Shown here: one piece after another, positions 57,316 through 64,000 of the stretch
Layout: each line of letters begins with the position of its first letter
Numbering within the stretch: the stretch's first letter is position 1
Assembly: GCA_019915135.1 (NCBI GenBank)
Contig: JAHLMK010000008.1
Span: 124,001-188,000 of the forward strand
Source: Strobilurus pachycystidiatus
Lineage: Eukaryota; Basidiomycota; Agaricomycetes; Agaricales; Physalacriaceae
DNA length: 64,000 bases
Direction: 5' to 3'
Program-made: the position numbers and the translations under genes
The notes under the pieces: generated by a model
Seen by the model: the letters and a program-made list of their open reading frames with translations, nothing else
The model's database searches: none
Told to the model about the DNA's origin: nothing

Positions 57316-59927
57316 CTACCCGCTCAACAACGCCTCCGCCGCCTTTCTCGCATTCGCCCTCGACGCCTCCAACGCCAACTCCAGCGTCCGAATCTTCTCC
57401 CTCGCCTCCCGAAGCTCGGACTTAAGGGACGCGTTCTCTGTTGCTATGGCCTGGGTGAAAAGGACGTCAGCAAATTCGAAAGCAGGATACAAAAATGAGA
57501 CGAACATCATCCTGGACCTGGGCCTTGGGGCTCTCTACAGGCGTAGCCGGAGGTGGCGGCGTAGCAGCCTTTGGCTCACTATAACTCTTGGTTATCTGCA
57601 CAGGGGTGACATCCTTCGTCGGCAACGACGCGGACTTGGCGACCGGCGCTGCCGCAGGAGCCGGGGCGGGGGCGGTGGAAGTAGGCGTAGGAGTAGGAGT
57701 CGAAAAGCTCGTCGCACTTGCAGTCGCATTCGACACAGAGCCATTCGACAGGTCCAGAACCTTCGGCGGCACAGTCTTCCCTCCAAACCATTCCTGTGCG
57801 GAAAGAGCGGGCTCAGCAGAGGGCGCAGGTGGGTAGATGTCGCTCTGGAAGGAGTCGGACTTGCGAGGGACGATGAAGGCGATGGGCTCGACGCTGCCTC
57901 CGTGGATCTTGTACGCCCTGGCGATCTCGCACTCGCCGATGTTGAGCGCTCGTCGGGGGAGGAAACACATTCCGCGCTGGGGATCTGCCGACTTGTGCTC
58001 AGCGAGGGCGAAGAGGTTGTCGGACTCGTATTCGTAGTAACGGATGTTTCCATCACCCTTTCCGGCTGTGAAAGATGTCAACAGTAATTCGAGGAACAAA
58101 ATCTGTGTGCTCACCCAGGAATAATAAGCCATTGTCGCTCCAGAACGGCATGATGACACCGGCACTCTGGTCGATGCTGAGCATCTTGACGTTTGACAGC
58201 GTGCTCGCATCCCACACGCCCACCTGACGCTCACTCATCTTGCTGAACCCGGTCGTGCCGATCCTGTCCTCGCCCATCCACACCACCCTCGCGCCCTTGA
58301 CGCCGGCATGCCCCTCCCCAACCCTCACAGCCTCCCTAGACGCGCGCGGATCGAACAACCTCAACTTGCGGTCCCTCGACGTCGCAGCAAGATATTTGCC
58401 CGTCGAATCCCACGCAATACTTTGGATCGTATCCCCAAACCCACCCAGCGTGATCTTAGGGTCCTCGGTGTGCGCGATATCCCACAGTTTGATGACATGC
58501 TCACCGCCGGCACTCGCGCTGGCGAGAACGCCGTTGGCAGACGGATTCCAAGTAACCTGGCCGACTTTGCGCGGGCTCGCCTCGACGCGCCAGACGGGCT
58601 CAAAGTCGCGTGGCTCCCAGCCGTCGGCTCCCCATCCTTCGAATGCGGACTCGGGAATCTTCCAGAGCATGACTTTGCCGTCGTCACCAGCAGAGGCAAC
58701 GAGAGAGTCGTCGTGGGGAGACCAGTCTGTGTCGAGTACGGCGGCAGTGTGGGAACGCGCCAGAGGGAGGGTGTCAGGAAGCTTATATGGGAATTGGCCG
58801 GGGATGGGGCCGAAGGGAGATGGGAGGGGGAGAACTCCGAATGCACCTCCACCGGAGGCGTTCCAGTTGACGGAGATGTATTTCTAAGGAAAGTCAGAAA
58901 AGTAGGGAAAAGATCAAAAACTTAAAACACGTACAGCCGAACAAGCTACGACGTTTGTATCCCAGGCGCTGTTCGTCACCTTGACGTTCTCGATGCCATG
59001 CTCCTTTTTGGCGGGCTGTCCAAAAACATGACTTGATGCCGGAATTAGGTTCACCGATGGAATCAGTCGAACGATAGGCCATCACGGGTGTAGCAGGAAG
59101 GGTATGCACGAGTGGGCGGAGGAGATGGATACACAAATCCCAATCGGGATGAATGTATGAGCAGCATTCATTGGCGGACGGCGCGTAGGTTGCATAGACA
59201 TGAACGTCAACATGCCGCGGTTATTAGGTGATAAGAGTAATCCGTGGACAGGTTCATACAGTCCCGACGGAATCGCAAATTCGACGATGAGGTCGATGGG
59301 CGATGCCAATGCGATGAGGATCCAGCAATGTTCCGACGGAAGTGGTGACCGTGGGTAGCAATGTGCAAGGGCCAGAACCGAGGCCAGTAGGCGCACAAAT
59401 GGTTTCAGATAGCAATGCGGACAGTCAGATGATAGTCAACGAGGGGTCGGCCCAGATCGAGTTGCATTGGTTGCCGCAATGCACGAGGATGTGAATTGGA
59501 ATGAGTGGGCGCGCCGATACCGATGGCGATGGCGATGACGACACAAAGCGCGTGGACGATGATGGGATGAAGAATGTCCGACGGTGTGCAGACAGTATCC
59601 ATGGGAGGGCCAGCACAACACCGGCGAGGGCGCAGGGGCGCGCAGAGCGGATTGGACCGCGATGAACAACGCCCCGGCGCAGCGCGATTCGGTACGTGTC
59701 GTCAAAAAGAGGGCCATGATTGATCGGGCGGACATTCACAAGCGCGCAAATGCCGATTCATTGCGTGGATAGGTTCCAAATAATAGCGCCGGCGACGTGG
59801 ATGCAGACGAGCAGAGGGGCGGGGTTGGATGGGGGTAGGTAAGAGGTGGTAGGGACCATCAGCAGCGGCCGACTAGCGCCACGATGAGCACGCACCGGTA
59901 TTTCGACGGCCTAATGAACCGCGACAT
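57316..59927 (-). CDS. CRN1: Coronin
   Basis: Actin-binding WD-repeat protein that bundles filaments and regulates Arp2/3 in cortical actin patches. Five exons: 59927-59896, 59031-58935, 58883-58115, 58065-57506, 57450-57316; 1593 nt, 530 residues. The start MSRFIRPSKYRHVFGQPAKK is the coronin signature. WD repeats follow (for example VLDTDWSPHDDSLVASAGDD, GKVMLWKIPE, LASASAGGEHVIKLWDIAHT), then FLAGKGDGNIRYYEYESDNL and GMCFLPRRALNIGECEIARA, characteristic of the coronin C-terminal propeller. After a Pro/Ala/Thr-rich linker (about 400-480) the last exon encodes a coiled coil (NASLKSELREAREKIRTLEL) for oligomerisation. Exon 1 has only 32 nt and is separated by an 864-nt intron, far longer than any other here. 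The phase fits exactly (CG/T gives the conserved Arg). Confidence 0.93.
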
Positions 59928-60196
59928 CCTGCTCGCTGTGGTCGACGGCGACGAGAAGGATGGTTGTTGATGATGGTAGCAAACAAAGTTGTGGGATGGC
60001 TGTGCCGGGTCGGAAGCCGGCTCTTCCCCTTCGTGGACTCGCTCAAAACTGGTACTTCTCTGTAAGGCCTAGAATGACTGGATATAGTAACCTCGATGAG
60101 ACAGACGATTTCGCTAAGAACTTGGAGACTGGACTTCCAAGTACAAGGTGCGCCTTTCTTCGAGGAATCTAGCTGTATGTGGTAGTCGCGTCGTAA
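59928..60196. other. Intergenic, coronin promoter side
   Basis: Short spacer between the divergent coronin and tRNA-Tyr genes. No further feature. Confidence 0.4.
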
Positions 60197-60284
60197 CCGA
60201 CCTTAGCTCAGTTGGAAGAGCGCAAGACTGTAACTGGATAACTTTGACATCTTGATGTCGCCTGTTCGAGCCAGGCAGGTCGGA
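60197..60284 (+). tRNA. tRNA-Tyr (GTA) with 15-nt intron
   Basis: Acceptor stem CCGACCT pairs with AGGTCGG (60277-60283), discriminator A. D-arm GCTC...GAGC-like, A box TAGCTCAGTTGG. Anticodon stem CAAGA pairs with TCTTG, loop CTGTAA plus A with anticodon GTA at 60230-60232. An intron of 15 nt (60234-60248) lies one base 3' of the anticodon, the standard eukaryotic position. T arm GCCTG-TTCGAGC-CAGGC. Intron-containing tRNA-Tyr is the rule in eukaryotes. Confidence 0.93.
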
Positions 60285-60318
60285 CTGTAGAAAAATGGGT
60301 CAAGAAACCTTTGTCTTT

Positions 60319-60405
60319 TTTACGCATTTTACACCTTTCAAAATCAGTTTACCCATTTTACACCTTTCAAAATCAGTTTACCCATTTTACACCTTTCAAA
60401 ATCAG
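60319..60405 (+). repeat. 29-bp tandem repeat, three copies
   Basis: Units 60319-60347, 60348-60376, 60377-60405, each containing CATTTTACACCTTTCAAAAT. The first differs from the other two by one base (TTTACGC against TTTACCC). They lie between tRNA-Tyr and the hAT-type element. There are no spacers, so this is not a CRISPR array. Confidence 0.85.
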
Positions 60406-60438
60406 TAAAGAAATCAAATAATTTGACCAGAAACTGAT

Positions 60439-60896
60439 TAGGGTCGTGGGTCAAACCTCCCGAGGCGGTACCAAACCGGTTCGGTACTCACCCCGCCGCC
60501 CCGCCAGGTTTGATACCGGTTTGGAACCGGTTCCAAACCCTCACGTGATATTTTCACGTGATCCCGCCGTGCGCCTCCCGCCCCAGTCCCGCCTTGGTCT
60601 GGTGGCCGCAAATAGCTTTCAGAAGTCTTGTCTTTGAGCTCTCCAGTCCCAAAGCATTCATTTATAGCTGCTGCAGAAGCTTGCAGGTGTATCTCGTCAG
60701 GCTGCAGGTGTCTTCCTCGGTATTTTACGCCACATATGCTTTGATAGCCACCTGCAAGCAGATCACATGATTTTATCATGTGACAGGTTCCAAACCTACA
60801 GTCCAAGCCCTCCGAGGTTTGGAACCGGTTCCAAACCGGTAACTTACCGAGTCAAACCGTTTTCGGGGGGAAACCTAGGTTTCGCCCACTACCCTA
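60439..60896. mobile_element. hAT-type MITE (458 bp)
   Basis: Flanked by a perfect 8-bp direct repeat AAACTGAT (60431-60438 and 60897-60904). The ends are inverted: left TAGGGTCGTGGGTCAAACCT, right (reverse complement) TAGGGTAGTGGGCGAAACCT, 17 of 20 identical. An 8-bp duplication plus ends starting TAGNG assign it to hAT. The interior has nested palindromes (GGTTTGGAACCGGTTCCAAA near both ends, TCACGTGATATTTTCACGTG) and no transposase. It differs in sequence from the hAT-type MITE at 21.6 kb, so it is a second family. Confidence 0.88.
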
Positions 60897-60904
60897 AAAC
60901 TGAT

Positions 60905-61371
60905 GCAAAAATTGAAAGAACATGAGAGTTTCATAGTATACCCATCAGTAGAAAATCCGTGAAAACAGTAGAGGTTCTTTTACTATTTTTTACGGGTGAA
61001 AAATTCGAGAATTTCATCCAGTGTATATAACCAAGCGTCAACACTGTCAACGTTACAACCTGGGCCTGGACTGAGGCAGTGGACTCGAAAGCTATGAAGT
61101 AGTATTACGAGGGTGGACTCAAGTCTCAATAAGTTGTAACCCAGTTTCACTGTTGGTGGCGAGAAAATTGCAAGCCACGGTCTGGCTACAAGGCACTTCA
61201 GTCTTTTGAAGTTTTGCTCTTTGAACTTAGCTATGTTCCCGAACCGCGATGCACGGCGGCGTTGCACGCCGCCTGCACGCCACCAGGTTCCACATGTGAT
61301 GTGATGGTCGACTCGTGACAGTGTGACACACGCGTTTGCCCTTTCCCCATCATCATCGCGCACCGGCCAAC
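60905..61371. other. Intergenic, upstream of SUMO
   Basis: Contains the SUMO promoter. No distinct TATA box close to the ATG and no gene. Confidence 0.4.
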
Positions 61372-61903
61372 ATGTCGCAAGAACCCGAAGACGTCAAGCC
61401 CAAAATCAGCATCAACATCCAAACCGACGACGGCCAGAGTGCGCTTTTTGTTTTTTCCCCGCGCCGAAACGCGTTTTTCACGTTGCTGTCTGTGCAGAGA
61501 TTGCTGTCATGGTGCGGCGGGACACGCGGTTTGCCAAGGTATTTGGCGCTGCAGAGGTGCGTTGCCGGCCATGCCCGAGCGTGGCCAGCCACTGACTGTC
61601 TCTGCAGAAGAAATTTGGCAAGGAGCCAGGCGCGTAAACCGGCTTGAGCGAGGGACAGAGCACAGCTGACTAGCGAGTAGGCACGTTCAAATTCCACTTT
61701 GAGGGGAAAAGGATCCAGTCAGATCAGACTCCGGCGGAGGCGCGCTTCTCTCCACCTGCTGTTATCTCGGCGCTTACCGTTCGCGTAGGTGGACATGGAC
61801 GATGGCGACACAATAGACGCCCATCTGGAGCAGGTGCGTGACTCGTTTGCATCTTGTACAGCGCTCTCTGACGCGGTCCTGCCAGATTGGCGGCGGTTGT
61901 TGA
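61372..61903 (+). CDS. SMT3: SUMO (small ubiquitin-like modifier)
   Basis: Ubiquitin-like protein conjugated to lysines through E1 Aos1-Uba2 and E2 Ubc9. Six tiny exons: 61372-61438, 61498-61556, 61608-61629, 61681-61739, 61789-61833, 61886-61903; 270 nt, 89 residues. The sequence reads MSQEPEDVKPKISINIQTDD, then KIAVMVRRDTRFAKVFGAAE, KKFGKEPGTFKFHFEGKRIQ, SDQTPAEVDMDDGDTIDAHL and EQIGGGC. The D-x-T-P, LDMEDGD-like and QIGG signatures identify SUMO. The maturation site is after the Gly-Gly, leaving only Gly-Cys to be removed by Ulp1. Introns 3 and 4 start with GC (61630 and 61740); GT alternatives shift the frame, reach a stop, or give an intron of only about 28 nt. A lysine in the N-terminal tail (EDVKPK) may serve chain formation. 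Confidence 0.9.
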
Positions 61904-63303
61904 CGATCATCCATCTCTTGTTGTACTCCTTATTATATATTCGCCTTTTCACTGTCTGCCAGTGCCCTCTAAGAAATTGTTAGACGATCCACACTCTCGC
62001 AGCACGCCACGCGCTATCCACACACCACGTCCTATGATCACACGCACACTTCCAGCCCGCCTCATCGAAAGACTTCCAGAATTCTAAGCGCCGACCAACA
62101 AAGACGGGTGAACAAAGAACTTGGTTCGGTTCGTTTCACGGGCCATCCACAGCAGTCTTTTTTCTGATCTGACATCCTCAGCCCGGGTTAATATCCTCTC
62201 GTCGATCTTTCTCTTCTAGCCGGGCGAGAAGGTATGGCGCTCACAGACGTAAATCTTCGGGTAATCTACTCACGTACTACCCTAAGGACAATGTTCGTTC
62301 CTGCCGTCTGGAAGCCCGTTACCTATACTTCGTGAAACCACTCTTCAATTGGCATTCAAGGGACGTGACCCACCGGCGTGTTTCTCTCCTCTTCCCTTCT
62401 GCCTCGTTGATATGCACAAAGGCATGCCTGAAGTGCCTCAGTCACCTGCGTTGCATCCCGGCATCCAAAGAACACGCCAGGCTTTCTATTATCACACACA
62501 CGCCCGCCTACACTCCACTCGTCAAAGAAACAGGCCCACCTCCCGCCTGGTTTGGTTTGCGGGATATCCATTTTCGAGGACTAGTGCCCCTCCCCACGTT
62601 CATGTATGCGTCATTTTAGGTCCGGCTCGACGTAAATCCTTCCTTGTCTGAGATGCACAAAGAGGGACTGTCTAGGTATCGTGTAGGGCCCTTCAACTGA
62701 ATTGTCTTTGACGCTACACACCCAGGGGATTGTTCATGCTTCCAAAGCTAAGATGTGTGGTGATATGTATTTGCGGGCCCGTCATGGCCGCTTTACAGGC
62801 TCCGGAAGTTGAGGTGAAGCCTTGGGTCATGCTCACTGTTTCTGGCGGTCTCAACTGTCAGTGCAGTGTATGGTGGTGTACGCCGTTTTCATATACCTGG
62901 GTCTTGTGTTGTTGACGGTTATAAGACACGAGATGGACAGATGTGGATGATATCGTTACGGGCGTTGAAGATGCGACTCGGAGTGCGGGGTATCGTAATC
63001 GGTCGGTCTCAATCCATCTAGCGTGATGGCCTACTTGATTGAACGCGACAATTCACAGGCCAAGTCACATTGCGACACTTTGTCCTCCGACAAACAATGT
63101 GGGGAAGATCCTTGGACGTTCATTGTCACCGTTCATTGACTGCGGCGGCCAAGGCAAAGATCCAACTCAACGATCAAAGCGCTGGTCCTATGGAGAACGT
63201 GATTAGATAAAGGTATAGATAACCCAAACAGACCACCGCATGAGCCGGCTCGGACGTGATTGATCGTCTACCTCCGCTTTATCCGTTCCCTTTCAATGGC
63301 GAG
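61904..63303. other. Intergenic
   Basis: About 1.4 kb. No supported gene, RNA or repeat. Open frames around 62332-62651 overlap in two frames and lack features. Confidence 0.4.
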
Positions 63304-63310
63304 TATAAAG
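63304..63310 (+). promoter_or_regulatory. TATA box of the acidic low-complexity gene
   Basis: TATAAAG, 69 bp before the ATG at 63373, with a short leader. Confidence 0.5.
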
Positions 63311-63372
63311 ACGAGGTGCGGTGTTCTCCAGCGGCCAGCGCCTTCTACAAACGCACCCCACCAGCAATCGTC

Positions 63373-63915
63373 ATGGACATGAAAGCCAACACCGCGAGGT
63401 TGCCCACTAGGCCAGTGCCGGTACCCACATACTACACCCAATCTTCGCCGTCGTACTACACCCAGTCTCCGTCGTCCTACAACCACCCATCCACATCACG
63501 CGCCCGGGAGCGCAGAGGCACATCATCATCATCCACATCTTACACAGCAGCGCCGGACGAAGACTCCGAGAGCTACCCATCACGCGTCGCGTTCTCGTCC
63601 TCCCCATCATCATCCATATACAGCGCGTCATCGTCTTCGTCCCTATACGGGCCGTACCCCACCTACCCAAAGACTCGGAGATCTGAGAGGAGCTCGTCCT
63701 TTGGATTCGTCAGGGAGGAGGAGGAGGAGGAGTATTATGACGAGGACGAGGACGAGGACGAGGGAGAGGGAGAGGAGAAGAACCTGAAAGACGAAGAGGC
63801 GTCGTACGCGGAGACGATGAAGCGCCAGCTCCAGACCGTGCAGTTCACGGTCGGGTTCAAGGTGTTCAAGGCGCGGCGGAAGTTGAGGAAGGCGTTCAAC
63901 CGCGACAAGCAGTGA
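63373..63915 (+). CDS. Low-complexity acidic/Ser-Tyr-rich protein
   Basis: Single exon, 180 residues from MDMKANTARLPTRPVPVPTY. Three parts are visible. Residues 15-40 contain short Tyr/Ser repeats (YYTQSSPSYYTQSPSSYNHP). Residues 45-115 are Ser-rich with SSIYSASSSSSLYGPYPTYP. An acidic run (EEEEEEYYDEDEDEDEGEGE) precedes a basic helical end (MKRQLQTVQFTVGFKVFKAR, then RKLRKAFNRDK). I do not know the family. The end resembles an amphipathic basic helix that could bind membrane or nucleic acid. Not secreted: no signal peptide. An ATG-less in-frame extension upstream is ignored because the TATA box lies 69 bp before this ATG. Confidence 0.75.
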   Translation: MDMKANTARLPTRPVPVPTYYTQSSPSYYTQSPSSYNHPSTSRARERRGTSSSSTSYTAAPDEDSESYPSRVAFSSSPSSSIYSASSSSSLYGPYPTYPKTRRSERSSSFGFVREEEEEEYYDEDEDEDEGEGEEKNLKDEEASYAETMKRQLQTVQFTVGFKVFKARRKLRKAFNRDKQ

Positions 63916-64000
63916 CGCGACACGATACCCCAAACACCCAGTCTATATCCAATACAAACCAACCAACCAACCAACCATCGCATTCGCATACTTTCAACAC

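Noticed and set aside
57592..58056. Open frames overlapping coronin exon 4 in other frames and on the plus strand
   Set aside because: Composition is driven by the Pro/Ala/Thr linker of coronin; no domains and no splice support.
60319..60405. CRISPR-like short repeats
   Set aside because: The 29-bp units are directly abutting with no spacers, there are no cas genes, and the genome is eukaryotic.

Overview
This 64 kb window is nuclear DNA of a filamentous basidiomycete, most likely an agaricomycete mushroom. The evidence is dense short genes split by many introns of about 45-60 nt, a basidiomycete-type histone H3, DUF6699-like, EthD, Hsp70-like and O-fucosyltransferase-like proteins of the kind common in Agaricomycetes, and an expanded BCS1-like AAA-ATPase family. 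Exon structures were built by eye from splice signals and frame. For 18 loci the exons sum to a whole number of codons.

Layout. 0-5.6 kb: two tandem minus-strand BCS1-like ATPase genes, the first running off the left edge. 6.3-7.0 kb: a nuclear cytochrome c oxidase subunit (COX IV/Cox5 family). 8.1-10.3 kb: a third BCS1-like gene on the plus strand. 10.7-17.0 kb: an unresolved multi-exon gene, a proline/serine-rich DUF6699-like gene (minus), a fold-back repeat and a coiled-coil protein. 17.3-19.7 kb: a 12-exon Hsp70-like ATPase. 20-24.6 kb: gene-poor and repeat-bearing, with a terminal-inverted-repeat element and a hAT-type MITE. 24.7-28 kb: a C2H2 zinc-finger gene and an F-box gene. 29-31 kb: a tiny Ser/Arg-rich protein gene and histone H3. 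31.9-34.0 kb: a fourth BCS1-like gene. 34.5-41 kb: two diverged paralogues of an HNH-like family and an unknown six-exon gene. 41.6-43.9 kb: a choline/ethanolaminephosphotransferase and an EthD-domain protein. 44-50.5 kb: a decay zone holding a BCS1 N-domain pseudogene and fragments of a seven-TM gene, one with an in-frame stop. 51.1-52.8 kb: an O-fucosyltransferase-like gene. 53.8-56.8 kb: the second tiny Ser/Arg-rich protein gene and a MYND zinc-finger protein. 57.3-59.9 kb: coronin. 60.2-60.9 kb: an intron-containing tRNA-Tyr, three 29-bp tandem repeats and a hAT-type MITE. 61.4-61.9 kb: SUMO. 63.4-63.9 kb: an acidic low-complexity protein.

Housekeeping genes (COX, H3, phosphotransferase, coronin, SUMO, tRNA-Tyr) are interleaved with lineage-specific families. 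The most distinctive feature is the BCS1-like family: four structurally coherent copies and one broken N-domain remnant share one intron map, including a 39-nt second exon. The genes are not an operon; most have their own TATA-like box 50-110 bp before the start codon. At least five introns appear to use GC-AG borders, supported by reading frame. I see no CRISPR array, rRNA or bacterial-type operon, and no complete autonomous transposon.
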